From the NCBI RefSeq assembly GCF_000715075.1, contig NC_134102.1:42355348-42419347 (forward strand): DNA of 64,000 nucleotides, written 5' to 3'. A model generated the notes under the pieces. It was not told where the DNA came from. It did no database searches and saw only the letters and a list, made by a program, of their open reading frames with translations. The position numbers and the translations under genes were made by a program. Shown here one piece after another: positions 23,335 through 34,498 of this stretch. The DNA comes from Nicotiana tabacum. Lineage: Eukaryota > Streptophyta > Magnoliopsida > Solanales > Solanaceae. How positions within the stretch are numbered: position 1 is the first letter of the stretch; each line of letters starts with the position of its first letter.

Positions 23335-24022
23335 GACATTTATTTTACTTACTATATTGAAGGAGTTTAGTCACTATCAGCAGGTAAGTATATCTCCAGA
23401 CCATCTTTGACTCCCAGTTAATTTCAGTTATCATATTATCAGTTCAGTTTTAGATTTCAGTTATTTTATTGCCTTACATACTCGGTACATTATTTCATAC
23501 TGACGTCCCTTTTCTGGGGGCGCTGCATTTCATGCGTGCAGGTTCAGACAGACAGACGGGTAGACCTCCTCAGTAGGTGTTTCCCGAGTTCAGCCTGATC
23601 GGTAAGCTCCACATCTTTCGGAGTTGCCAGGTCTAGAGTTTTGTGTACATCTTATGTATATCTGTATATATGTTATGGGTAGGTCGGGGCCCTGTTCCGA
23701 TCACAATATATCTATCAGTAGAGGCTTGTAGACATATCCTGTTGGTTAGTGCAGTATGTTGGGTTTGTAGGCCTGGTATGTATAATTTGGTGGTTTGTCA
23801 GCTGTAGTAGCTATGACGGCCTTTTCAGCCTAGCTTTATATTGATGTTTAGTTAGCGCTAGTATCTATTCAGTTTTATATTTTGCTTCACAAATTGTCTT
23901 GCAAGCTGGCCCCATGGCCAAAGTATGACATTATGTGTTCAGAGTCCCTTAGTCGCAATTTGGTATGCCAGGTTAGGTGAGGCACCGGGCGCTTGTCTCG
24001 CTCCTAGGTTCGGGGTGTGACA

Positions 24023-24586
24023 CATCCGCTGACACTTATCCAGAAAACCCTGGGCATCCTCTGACTCAGTATCGCTAAATGGTGGAGGTCGAAGCCTCTC
24101 AAATCTCTCAAGTCTCCTCTGCTCATCATCTGCCATAACAGGAACTACCGGGGTCTGAGCAGCTGCAATCGGTTGGGCTGGTAGTGCCCCCGGTATCTGA
24201 AGTCCCTGTACTACTTGGTCTGGAGTACGGGAAATGGGGGTATGAGTACCTCCCCCGGCCTGAGAAGCGGCAGGTGCGGCCTGAGCCGAAACCACCTGAG
24301 CAAGACCAGTGCAAGCTGCCAATATCTGGGCCAAAGTCTCCTAAAGGCCTGAAATCTCAATGGGCACAGCTGGTGCCTGAGATGATCCTATCGGCTCGGC
24401 TATATCCGGAATCTGCTCCTGAGCTGGAGCAACTGGTGGTACTACAGGTGCTGGTCCAACTGTGGTACGAGCTACACCTCGACCTCTACCTCGGCCCCGG
24501 CCTCTACCATGGCTCCGGCCTCTTGCGGCCCTAACTGGTGGCACTGATGGCTGACCGACTGATCTGGTAGTACGTGTCCTCACCAT
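24023..24586 (-). pseudogene. Element C gag, N-terminal part
   Basis: Starts with ATG at 24586 (MVRTRTTRSVGQPS), about 185 bases inside the primer site. An Arg/Gly-rich stretch (GRGRGRGRG) follows, then a Pro/Ala-rich linker. A stop near 24341 is followed by the next piece (MAQILAACTGLAQVV to ERLRPPPFSDTESED), the beginning of the capsid-like Retrotrans_gag domain, ending QGFLDKCQRM. Element D inserted right there, with CATCC duplicated. The gag domain continues at 13681. Confidence 0.82.
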
Positions 24587-24770
24587 CTGTGAGAGAATAG
24601 AATAGCAGAAATTTAGTTTCCAGAATCAACAAATTCGCACGACAGAATAAAATAAAGTTAAATTTTCCTAAGGGTTCCGCAGCCTCTCGAAGATAAGTAC
24701 AGATGTCTCCATACCGATCCGCAAGACTTTACTAAACTTGCTCATGACTCGTGAGACCTATATAACCTAG

Positions 24771-24782
24771 GCTCTGATACCA
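24771..24782 (-). other. Primer binding site of element C
   Basis: The minus strand reads TGGTATCAGAGC three bases inside the LTR, complementary to the 3' end of initiator tRNA-Met, as in most plant chromoviruses. Confidence 0.9.
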
Positions 24783-25545
24783 ACTTGTCACGATCCAAAA
24801 TCTCAACCTGTCATGATGGCGCCTATCTCGATACTAGGCAAGCTGATAATCTCGATAAACCACAATTTCTCTTAAGTTTGAAAGTACAATAATTTAATAC
24901 AATACAAAATCCCATAAATACTGACACGAATACTCCCCAAAACCTGGTGTCACTGAGTACATGAGCATCTAATATGGATACAAATTTGGAACATAAGGTC
25001 TATAATAATCTAAGACCAAAATATAGTAAACAAGGAGATAGGGAAAGAGAGACAAGGTCTGCGAAACATGGCAGCTACCTCTGAATCTCCTGAAAATCAA
25101 CTGCTCGAAATGATCAACACCCGCTATGTCCGGAAACACCTGGATCTGCACACGAAGTGTAGGGTGTAGTATGAGTACAACCAACTCAGAAAGTAACAAT
25201 AATAACTAAGGAACTGAAGATAATGATGAACTACACAATTACAGTTCACTTTCAGTAATTCCAGCAAAGAATAGACATGCTTTCAAATCCGGCAGTTTAA
25301 ATCAAATCAATTTTATACAGTTTAATTTCATGTAATTCGGATATAAAATCTTTTAGAGATTTCACAATAATGACAGATAGCAATCAAGTGCAATAACAAA
25401 TGCAAAGCAAGTACAGCCTCTCAGGCAACAATCACTCAACTCATCACTCGGCTCTCATCCCTCAGCACTCACACTCAATGGATACCTGCGCTCACTAGGG
25501 GTGTACGGACTCCGGAGGGGCTCCTACAACCCAAGCGTCATAATC

Positions 25546-25620
25546 TGCATGGACAACTCACGTGCTGCACGGATAACTCACGTGCTATAATATCCTGCAC
25601 GGACAACTCACGTGCCATAA
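25546..25620 (-). promoter_or_regulatory. Triple G-box repeat in 5' LTR of C
   Basis: Three CACGTG palindromes at 25559-25564, 25579-25584 and 25609-25614 lie in a repeated TGCACGGACAACTCACGTG unit. CACGTG is the core for plant bZIP and bHLH factors. Regulatory use is inferred. The partner LTR keeps only two (7204-7209, 7254-7259); the middle one reads CACATG. Confidence 0.55.
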
Positions 25621-26607
25621 CATCCTTACCTCACCGATAGGCCCTCGGTCTTACTCAGTCCTCAACCTCTCTAGTCTCTTGGGCTCTCAGAAATCACAAA
25701 GATCAGCCCAAACAAAGATAACATAATGCATCGACAAATATCAAGAAAGACTGAGGTATGATACACAAGTAAAATCATGACTGAGCACAAGATAGAAATT
25801 AGTAATTAATTCAATAAGTATGTGCTCTCTATGGGTCCCAACAGTACTATCACATAGTCTAATCATGATTTCTAACATGATTTATAGTCAAATTTCTTCA
25901 ACACATAGAGAGGATATAGCTAACAATAAATTATTCAACTTTACATTTTCACGCGACGGACCAAGTCACAATTCCCTCGGTGCATGCCCACACGCCCATC
26001 ACCTAGCATGTGCATCACCTCCAAAATAATCACATGACACAAAATTCCGGGGTTTCATACCCTCAGGACCAGATTTAAAACTGTTACTTACCTTAGAGCG
26101 TGAAATTATTTACTCTGCTATGCCTATCCTCGCAAATCGGCCTCTGAATGCCTCGAATCTAGTCACAAATAATTCATTTCAGTCAATAAAATTTATTGGA
26201 ATTAACTTCATAAGAAAATGCTAATTTTTCATAAAAATTCAAACTTTAGCTCAAAAATCACCTGTGGGGCCCACATTTTGGAACTTGACAAAAGTTACAA
26301 AATCCGAAAGCTCATTCAACCATGAGTCTAACCATACCAATTTTATCAAAATCCGACCCCAACTCGACCCTCAAATCTTCAATTTAAACTAAGAGGGTTT
26401 TCAAACTTTTCCAACTTAATTCACCAATTATATGATAAAAACAACTATGGATTCGGGTAATTTAACCAATATTGAGTTAAGAACACTTACCCCGTTGTTT
26501 TCCTTGAAGAACTCTCGAAAATCGCCTCTTCCCGAGCTCCAATCCGTCAAAAACTGAAAATGGGACAAAGTCCCATTTTTAGAACTTAAACTCTTTGTCC
26601 AAACCTC

Positions 26608-26928
26608 TCTTCTTCGCGAACGCGACAGGACCCTCGCGTTTGTGAAGCACAAAATGTGCTTCCCAACATTTGCTCTTCGCGAACGCAGACACTGCTCGCA
26701 AACGCGATGCTTTACGGAGCCCTTCTTCGTGAATGCGAGCTCCCCTTCGCGAACGCGAAGGCAAAAACCCATGCCCACTATTTTTCCCTTCGCGAATGCG
26801 ATACCCCAAACGCGAACGCGATGCACAACCCAACTCCTCTTCGCGAACATGAAGAGTAAATCCTGCTTGCCTGAAATTCCTCTTTGTGAACGCGACGGCC
26901 CACTCGCGAACGCGAAAGAGAAAATCCG
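26608..26928 (-). repeat. Array of TTCGCGAACGCGA motifs in 5' LTR of C
   Basis: Same array as in the other LTR, with copies at matching positions but different CpG losses. On the minus strand it lies upstream of the G-box repeats. Confidence 0.85.
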
Positions 26929-27623
26929 AAAAAATGCAGCAGCAAATATCAGCAATCTCACCAAGGCCACAAATGATCCGTTAACCATCCAAAACTCACT
27001 CGAGCCCCTCGGGACCTCAACCAAATATACCAACAAGTCCTAAAATATCATACAAACTTAGTTGAACCCTCAAATTACCTAAAACAACGCTAAAACCATG
27101 AATTACACCCCATTCAAGCCTAATGAACTTTGAAATTTCAAATTTCTACAAACGACTCCGGAACCTATCAAATCACATCCGATTTACCTCAAATTTTGCG
27201 CACAAGTCATAAATGACATATCGTAGGTACTCAAATTTTCAGAATCCGATTTCGACCCCGATATCAAAAAGTCAACTCTCCGGTCAAACTTCATAAAAAT
27301 TCAACTTTCGGCATTTCAAGCCTAATTCCACTACGGACCTCCAAATAATATTCCGGACACGCTCCTAAGACCAAAATCACCATACGGAGCTATTGGAAAT
27401 ATCAAAATCCAAATCCAAGGTCGTTTACATATAGGTCCATATCCGGTCCACTTTTCTAACTTAAATTTTCAATTATGAGACTAAGTGTCTCATTTCACTC
27501 CGAATTCCTTTCGGACCTGAACCCACTAACCCGGTAAGTCATAAAATAACTATAAAGCATAAATTGAGCAGTAAATGGGGGAACGAGGTTATAATACTCA
27601 AAACGACCGGTCAGGTCGTTACA

Positions 27624-28846
27624 TCTTCCCACTTTCTTTTTCAGGCACATCTTCTTTGTGAATTGAAGTGGGATCTTCTATTACTTGCCTGCTTCTCAAG
27701 GTCATAATATTTACCGTTTCTTTGAGATTCTTTTCAGTATCAGCTGGCAGAGTACATGGGATTCTCTCGGATAATATAGTTGCAATTTGTCCCACTTGTT
27801 TCTCCAAACTTTGCAAACCTGTCCCAAGTTCTCTAATAGTTGCACTATGAGAATCTAATCTCTCATCTGTCTTGACAATAAATGACTTCATCAAATCTTC
27901 TAACCGAGACTGAATTAGCTGTTGAGGCTAAAACTGTGGCCTCTGCTGGTTCACAAAACCAGGAGCTCCTTGAAATTTGAAGTTATTTTGTTGCCATGCA
28001 TTTGCTGTACCCTCAGGTGAACTTCATGAAAAATCGGGGTGCTTTTGACCCATTGCATTGAAGTTGTAATTACCTTGACACTCATGAGTAGGGTGTCCTC
28101 TTCCACATATATCATATGCTGCATGAGGCTCACTGTGTATTGAAGCTAAAGTTAGATTCCTTATTTCCTTTGCCATGGCATCATGTTGTACCTGCACAGA
28201 TGTGTTAGCATCAACTTAGTGAACACCCGTTGTTCTTCTTCTTTCAACAACTTCAGAGGGCCACTGATTTGCATCCTCAGACAACTCATCTAGAATAGTG
28301 ACTATCTCTTATGGAGTATTTTTCATCAACGGACCTCTAGCTGTGTTGCTCAATGTTCTACGTGAAGTTGGTATCAATCCATCCCAAAAATCCTGGAGTT
28401 GCATCCAGAGTTCTATTCCACTATGCTGACACTTACGCACTATTTCTTTAAACCTCTCCCAAGCTTCAAACACAATTTCAGTCTTGTTCTGACAAAAGTT
28501 ATGAATCTCCTTTCTAAACTTGCCCATCTTAGCTAATGAGAAATATTTGTCAAGAAATTTTTTGGTCATCTCATCCCATGTTCTAATCGATCCATTAGGC
28601 AAGCTTCGAAGCCAGTGCTTTGCATCCTTTTTTGAGAGTGAAGGGGAATGCCCTTAAGTACATTGTATCTTGTGACACATCATTATAATGGAAGGTGTTC
28701 ATAATCTCCTCGAAGTCTATCAGATGATTGCATGGATCTTCGTTCATCTTTCCTCTAAAGACACATATGTTTTGGAGGGTTTGAAGCAACCCTTGCTTCA
28801 GTTCGAAATTGTTTGCTGCAACTGGAGGTGGTCGAATGCTTGACAA
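27624..28846 (-). pseudogene. Element B gag (broken)
   Basis: Three open pieces in order: 28846-28595 (FELKQGLLQTLQN then DPCNHLIDFEEI), 28602-28309 (RTWDEMTKKFLDKYF then KCQHSGIELWMQLQDFWDGL) and 27894-27619 (ETVNIMTLRSRQVI). The first two are the Retrotrans_gag domain as found in Athila-like elements. A knuckle-like stretch follows near 28090-28130, where the first cysteine of the CX2C pair reads as tyrosine. The last piece is a helical, probably coiled-coil linker (LQSLEKQVGQIATIL) that precedes the protease. Stops or shifts separate the pieces. Element C cut the frame at 27623. Gag would package the RNA. Confidence 0.82.
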
Positions 28847-29348
28847 ACCTTGGTTTTAGACCGGTCTAGAGTAATCACCAAGTGGTCTCCCAAAACCAGG
28901 AGCTATGTTTCTAAACTGGCCTGCACCCACGGGTTGATTTTGATTAAGTCTGTGACCCCCCCTCTTCTTCATAAATACGTTGTGCATCTTTAATACCTGC
29001 TTCATCAGCATCTCGTGCCACTTTTTCTCTTTGTTGGGCTACTACTCTCGTAGCCAGGTCCACATTATCTTCACCGTTTCTGGCCATATCTTTGGTTGAG
29101 GATTGCCCAACCATTTCTAACGTCTCGATGAGATTTCTTTCCTTCTTTAGCTATTACAATTGTTTTTCTATTTCTGGCTTGTATGGTAGCAATTCTTTCC
29201 CAGAAAATCAAGTCATGCACCAATCTAAACCGTAACCTGCGCACAGTCAAAGAACACCAACCGTAAAAGGGAAAAACAAAAAGAAAACAAAAAGAAACAA
29301 AAACCTGAATTAGCACTACAAACTATTTCAAACACTATTGATTGCCAA
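28847..29348 (-). other. 5' leader of element B
   Basis: About 500 bases between the primer site and the first gag-like frame. I see no protein family in it. Short open frames here are not conserved-looking. It probably corresponds to the untranslated leader and the degraded gag N-terminus. Confidence 0.5.
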
Positions 29349-29366
29349 TTCCCGGCAACGACGCCA
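29349..29366 (-). other. Primer binding site of element B
   Basis: The minus strand reads TGGCGTCGTTGCCGGGAA a few bases inside the 5' LTR. This is one base off the TGGCGCCGTTGCCGGGGA site that is common in Athila-like elements and usually assigned to tRNA-Asp. Confidence 0.78.
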
Positions 29367-29371
29367 AAATT

Positions 29372-30765
29372 TGATGAGCTCAAAACACACACCTAAATAT
29401 GCTCGCTAATAAAAGATAGTATAGAAAATTATCCTTTCCACAGGGATTATAGTTAAACAGTATTTTCGTAGCTTGTAGCTAGATTGCTATCCAAAATGAT
29501 CAATAATTGAGATCATATAATTAAGAACTAAAATTAACTAAGACTCTAGATCTAATTGACTAATGACAATTGAAAAACATTAAGCAAAGAAGATATCAAT
29601 AGGAGAAAATAGGGATTGATTAGATATGTGCAAGATAATTGTCTGGGATTTAACTCTCGTTAATGCACTTCTAATGTTCAAGTGAGTTTCTCGAATTTAC
29701 TCAATTATTAGTTCAAACGTTTAGTAGAAACTCCTCTCTCGATTAAGTCTCAACTTCACAATATGAACGAATTTATGCTCAGTGAAGATATGCACGAATT
29801 CGTAGTGGACTGGTCTTTAGGAGAGCCTCTTTCAATTATCCTCCTAACTAGGTATAAACAATAATTCAACTAGCCTCTTTCAATTACTAAGAAGAATCAA
29901 TGAATTCAATCAACAAGATAATGCAAAAATATCACAAGTTATGCCTCTCTCGATTACATGAACATGTGAATATAGATGCAATAATTAAATCACCCAACAC
30001 AATTCAATACATAAAAACTATAGTTAATATCCACAAACAATCATCAAAACACCAAATCCATCAATCCCTAAAGAGAACCACTCCATAGATATGGAGTAAT
30101 TCCTCACAAATATAAAGAAAAGTATTAAATGATCTAAACTCTTGTCTTGAGTGAGGATTGAATGATGAATTCCTTGTGCTTTGGCTTCTCCACCTTCTCT
30201 CTAGTCTCCTTAGGTCTTAGATGTGTCAAAAGTTCAGAAAATACCATTTTCCATGTATTTATACCAAATAGGGTCTGGCCCAAATGAAATCACCATTTCC
30301 TAGCCGAAATAGGAAAACTTGCAAACTTATTGTATTTCATGCGTCGCACTGTGCGTGGCAGGGTGCGTAGCATTAGTGCTTTTTCCTGATAGACCCCAAA
30401 AATCCAGTCTCTGAAGTTTGCTATTTCTGACAGATTTTTACCCTGATGAGTCGCACTGTCCGTCGCCCAGTGCGTCACACCAGTGCATTTTTCAGCAGAT
30501 TATTCTTCCTTGAATTTTAACGCCCAAAAGTGATCCTCGACCCCCGAACATGATTTTGACTTATTCCTTTGGGCTTTCACTCATACTTCAAAGCTCCAAT
30601 TAGCTCGAATTAGTTCTATAACATCTACATAGCTCGGAATCACTCCTACAAGGCATAAAACACACAATTAATGCAAAACACTAGCAATTAATGCTCAACT
30701 CAATTAAAGTGTAGTAAATTAGAATATAATAAGCGACTAAAACACAATATTATAGCCTACAATCA
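29372..30765 (-). repeat. 5' LTR of element B
   Basis: 1394 bp, termini TGATGAGCTC and CTACAATCA (plus-strand reading). It aligns over its full length with 1187-2570, with a few differences per 100 bases by eye, so the insertion is fairly old. An 11-12 bp insertion near 30361 (GGGTGCGTAGC-like) is one visible length difference from the partner. Confidence 0.9.
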
Positions 30766-31423
30766 CCCCCGGACTCTTAGCCAGTTCTAGACATGCAATC
30801 ATAGCCTCATACTCGGCTTCGTTGTTAGTCAATTTCACACTTCCAATAGATTACCTAATTACGTTACTCGTAGGTAGTTTTAATACGCTGCCCAACCCGA
30901 AACCCTTCGCGTTGGAAGAAATATTTTTGAATAGGGTCCAGATCCCCCAGCTAATCCCCGAAGTGAATAGTAATTCATTCTCAACCTCGGGGACCAAGGC
31001 CGGCTTAAAGACAACCACACAGTTCGCCAAAATCTGAGATTTTATGGCGGCCTAGGGTTTGTACTCGATATCGTACCCGCTAATTTCTACTTCCCATTTG
31101 GCCAACCGGGCCGAGAGTTCGGGCTTATGTATGACATTTCTCAGCGGGTTTGAGGTCACGACACATATGAGGTGGCATTGAATGTACGGTTTTAATTTCT
31201 TAGAAGCGTTTAATAAGGCGAGCGCTAACTTTTCTAAGTGTTGATACCTTGTCTCAACATTTCCTAGGGTCCTAATAACATAATCAATAGGAAATTGCGT
31301 ACCTTCTTCTTCTCAGACGAGGACACCACTTATCACCACCTCGTAAACCGCTAAGCAGAGGTATAGTTGTTCGTCCGCCTTAGGAGTGTACATCAAGGGA
31401 GGGCTCAATAGGTATCACTTGAG
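30766..31423 (-). pseudogene. Element A RT connection and RNase H region, right part (split by B)
   Basis: This stretch continues from the RT through the gypsy-type RNase H into the start of the second RNase H. It follows the intact-looking homologue in element E at 41596-42558, at nucleotide level throughout. No long frame remains here, so several stops and shifts must be present. It ends at 30766-30770 with CCCCC, the right copy of the target duplication made when element B inserted. The coding sequence resumes at 1186 on the left side of B. Confidence 0.72.
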
Positions 31424-32316
31424 TTATTCTAAAGCTTGATGGCACTCCGGGGTCCAATATAAGTCATTTTTCTTTTTCAATAATGAGAAAAACTGATGAC
31501 TCTTATCCGACAATCTCAAAATAAACCGGCCCAACGTGATTATCCGCTCGGTCAAACTTTGTACTGACTTGACGTTATCAACTATAGTGATATCTTCTAT
31601 AGATTTTATTTTGTCTGGATTGATCTCTATTCCCCAGTTAGATTCCATGAACCCAAGGAACTTGCCTGAGCTGGCCCCGAAGGCACACTTCTTCGGGTTT
31701 AGATTCATGTTGTACTTCCTCAATATGTCGAAGGTTTCTTGTAAATATTTCAAATGGTCCTTTGCTCGCAGGGATTTAACCAATATATCATCAATATAAA
31801 CCTCCATTGATTTTCCCATTTGTTCTTCGAACATCCGGTTAACTAGGCGTTGGTACGTGGCACCGACGTTCTTTAGCCCAAACAGCATTATGTTATAACA
31901 ATAGGTGCCGAATTTGGTTATGAAAGAAGTCTTTTCTTGATCGCCTAGGTCCATCCGAATTTGGTTGTACCTGGAATAAGCATCGAGAAAACTCAGTATC
32001 TCATGATCGGTCGTCGCGTCGATCATTCGATCGATGTTAGGCAAAGGGAAAGAATCCTTCGGAGACGCCTTGTTTAGATCCTTATAATCTACATAGATCC
32101 TAAGTTTGTTCCCTTTTTAGGTACGACTACTATGTTAGCTAACCAATCTGGGTATTTGACTTCCCAGATATAACCTATTTTCAAAAGTTTAGATACCTCG
32201 TCTTTGATGAATGTGTGTTTGATCTCAAACTGTGGCCTTCTCTTTTGTTTGACTGGATAGAACTTTGGATCTAAGCTCAATTTGTGAGTTGTTATCTCTA
32301 GTAGGATCCCTGTCAT
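31424..32316 (-). pseudogene. Element A reverse transcriptase
   Basis: Two open pieces, 32316-32089 and 32044-31424, cover the RT. The first has the N-terminal region (IWEVKYPDWLANIVVVPKKG). The second has the core MPNIDRMIDATTDHEILSFLDAYS and the catalytic VYIDDILVKS box (YIDD intact, about 31778-31807), then CAFGASSGKFLGFM. The sequence is recognisably RVT_1 of Ty3/gypsy. The two pieces are separated by a stop or shift near 32045-32088. The usual YNQI and MLFGLKN stretches are present with small differences. The enzyme would copy element RNA to cDNA in the particle. Confidence 0.85.
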
Positions 32317-32867
32317 GTCTAGATGGGACCAGGCAAAACAATCGGCATTAGCTTTAAGAAAATCAATAAGTTTTTTCCTGAGCTCGGGAGTTAGTCTCGT
32401 GCCCAGGTATACCTTTCAATCCGGTAGGTGCTCGATTAGTATATCCTGCTCCAATTCCTCGATTGTCGACTTAGTGGCATCGGTGTCATCTGGTGCTATA
32501 AACTATCTCGGGAAACCGGGTGAATAATCCTCTTCGCCCGCCACGTGCTCCTCCTATTTTTCCAGCCTGGTTAAGGTCGGGATCATTGATTGCTATTTGG
32601 TTTCCTTTTCTTCGACCAGTTCCCTGCTTTTTGATGTTGAAACCGTGGGCACTGGGATTACTTCATCGACAACGAACATTTCCTTTGTGGTAGGCTGTTC
32701 CCCATAGACTGTTTTGACTCATCCCAGAGTGGGAAATTTTAGCGCTTGATGTAAGGTTGAAGGCACCGCTCTCATGTTGTGAACCCATGGCCTTCCGAAC
32801 AAGGCGTTATACCTCATATCCACCTCGATCACGTAGAGCTTTGTTTCCTGGGTGGTCCCGGCAATGC

Positions 32868-33131
32868 TTAAGGTAAAGTTATCTCACACTTCGTTGTCTT
32901 GCACGCCATGTTGAATCTGTTCAATACCCAAATTGCTGGTACGATTTTGTCCAACAATCCCAGTTGTTCTACAACCCTCCATCGGATGATATTAGCCGAG
33001 CTACCTGGATCATTCAACACACGTTTATCCCGAGATTTATTGATAAGTGGGAATATTACCAGTGCATTATTGAGGCTGGATGATGCCCTCGGCGTCTTTG
33101 TCGCTAAACGAGATGTCCCCTTCCGGGGCAT
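32868..33131 (-). pseudogene. Element A aspartic protease region
   Basis: The open stretch contains RVLNDPGSSANIIRWRVVEQ, the retropepsin-like active-site neighbourhood of Tat elements. Element E has VLIDPGSSANIIRLKVVEQL at the same place. The catalytic motif is D-P-G-S rather than D-S/T-G, which is shared by all four PR copies of the A/E and chromovirus elements here, so it may be a lineage trait rather than damage. It lies between gag and RT, as expected for cleavage of the polyprotein. The flanking sequence is frameshifted, so no continuous gag-pol frame exists. Confidence 0.7.
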
Positions 33132-33299
33132 AATCTTGGGTGTGTTTTTCCCTCGTGATAAATCTTTGGTTCATTTTATCATTGCCCTTGGGGGGCATCC
33201 ACTCCCCCAATGATCATGTTGATCACGTGCCGGGGCTCCTCTTATTCGACTTGTTTGTTGGCGTCCCTGTTTCTGAAGTGATTTTTGGCCCGTTTGCTT

Positions 33300-34385
33300 A
33301 GGAATTCTTGAAGGTGCCCATTGTTGAATAATCAAGCTACTTCTCTCTTAGACGTCGACAATCTTCGGTCCTATGACCTTGAGTACCGTACTATTTACAC
33401 ACCAAGCTATGATCCCTCTGGGCGGGATCGGACTGCAGTGGTCTAGGCCACTTGGTCTCTTTGATGCGCCCTATAGCTGACTTTATACTTGCAGCATCCA
33501 CGTTGAAATTGCATTATGATAATCTCGGCGCCGGCACAGGCCTTTACAAAAGCATCTACAAGCATAGAAAATGAATCAATAGAATTTGGAGGCAAGTTGT
33601 GATACCATATCATTGCTCCCTTGGACAAGGTTCCCCAAATGTTTTCAACAAAACCGACTCGATCTCGTCGTCTTGCAGGCCATTTCCCTTGATTGTGCAT
33701 GTATAGGAGGTTACATGCTCATTTGGATTTGTGGTACCATTATACTTAGGAATGTCGGACATAAAAAACCTCTTCGGGATCGGCTTCGGTGCCGCGCTCA
33801 GGGGAAAGGCTTCAGAATGAATAATTTGGAACCCGACCCCTTCAATATTAGGAGTACTCCCGAGATCTGATCGACCCTAGATTTATAAGTTTCCACCTTC
33901 TTGTCATTGGCCTCTATCTTCTTCTCGCCAGACTCCACCCGCTTTGTCAATGCTTCGATCATCTCCATCACCTTGGAAGTTTCCCAGGCCCAAATTCATC
34001 TGGTTCCACAACAACTTGTTCATCTCTTCAAGTGTTTTCCCTGAGGCTCAATCCTGTTAGCGAAGTGACTCTGGGTCTGCAACTGCGCTACTGCTACTTG
34101 CTGAGCTTGCAACATTTCGAAAATTGACCGCAAGCTAACCCCATCACCTTCCCCTTCGGGTGCTTCTCAAGCTGATGGTCGGGGTGCCCTACGAATGCTA
34201 TTTTTGGGGTCGGTTGGCAAATTGATATTGATGCAACCTATGAGTTAGCGTCGACCGAGTCAGTGACTGGGTCACCTTTGGGATCAACATGGGGGCACAT
34301 CATTGCTAGGTACCACGTTATTGTTTTCGCCGTGGTGGCTTGACTCGGCATCAACATTCAAGTGAGCAGACTGAGAATTTGACAT
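33300..34385 (-). pseudogene. Element A gag (degenerate)
   Basis: The probable gag start is the ATG at 34385-34383 on the minus strand, about 95 bases inside the primer site. That frame stops after about 33 codons, so gag is broken at once. The recognisable part lies at 33443-33700, with the stretch MIWYHNLPPNSIDSF that is nearly identical to element E gag (MMWYHNLPPNSIDSF). This is the core of the plant retrotransposon gag family (Pfam Retrotrans_gag). Gag would form the virus-like particle. The rest of the interval is shifted between frames and aligns only in patches with E. Function is assigned from homology with E, not from an intact reading frame. Confidence 0.7.
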
Positions 34386-34478
34386 CCTTAGGTTAACCTG
34401 AAAACAAAACTTCAAAGAACAAGTGTAAAATAGAGTGTGTTATGGAGATTCATATCAAATCATCACTATTATTCTTAG

Positions 34479-34498
34479 CCCCATGGTGAGCGCCAAAC
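34479..34498 (-). other. Primer binding site of element A
   Basis: The minus strand reads GTTTGGCGCTCACCATGGGG directly inside the LTR. The same position in element E reads TTTGGCGCCCACCGTGAGG, so the two are homologous primer sites with a few substitutions. The matching tRNA was not assigned. Confidence 0.65.

Larger units (their letters stand above)
13682..24022 (+). mobile_element. Element D: Tekay/Del-type chromovirus, youngest of the left nest
   Basis: Full-length, 10.3 kb. LTRs of about 2.54 kb with TG/CA ends, perfect CATCC flanks (13677-13681 and 24023-24027), TGGTATCAGAGC primer site, one gag-pol frame (16440-21254) interrupted only by three TGA codons, and a polypurine tract. The LTRs differ by about 1-2 percent by eye, apart from one replaced tract. 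It inserted in reverse orientation into gag of element C. Confidence 0.95.
21486..24022 (+). repeat. 3' LTR of element D
   Basis: 2537 bp, TGTTACACCC ... GGTGTGACA. Partner of 13682-16228. At 22215-22248 about 45 bases of normal LTR sequence are replaced by a 34-bp copy of the element's own integrase-tail sequence. Confidence 0.94.
6433..27623 (-). mobile_element. Element C: Tekay/Del-type chromovirus, interrupted by D
   Basis: LTRs of about 2.85 kb start TGTCACGA and end GTTACA. Flanks are CCTTC and TCTTC (4 of 5). On the minus strand the order is LTR, TGGTATCAGAGC primer site (initiator tRNA-Met), gag, zinc knuckle, protease, RT, RNase H, integrase, chromodomain-like tail, hairpin, polypurine tract, LTR. 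Element D splits gag at 13682-24022. Element C inserted into B between gag and protease. It has many stops and shifts. Confidence 0.9.
24786..27623 (-). repeat. 5' LTR of element C
   Basis: 2838 bp, TGTCACGATCC ... GTCGTTACA in plus reading. It aligns over its whole length with 6433-9296 with roughly 5 percent difference by eye, more than the D pair, which fits C being the older insertion. Confidence 0.9.
1187..30765 (-). mobile_element. Element B: non-autonomous Athila-like LTR retrotransposon (gag and protease only)
   Basis: Two LTRs of about 1.39 kb in direct orientation begin TGAYGAGCTC and end ATCA. Perfect 5-bp CCCCC duplications flank the element (1182-1186 and 30766-30770). On the minus strand the order is LTR, primer site of the TGGCG..GTTGCCGGG type usual in Athila-like elements, gag, protease, about 3 kb with no RT, RNase H or integrase, a G-rich polypurine tract, LTR. 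Element C interrupts it at 6433-27623, and an hAT-like element lies at 4312-5296. Without the insertions it would be about 7.4 kb. It inserted into element A. Confidence 0.88.
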
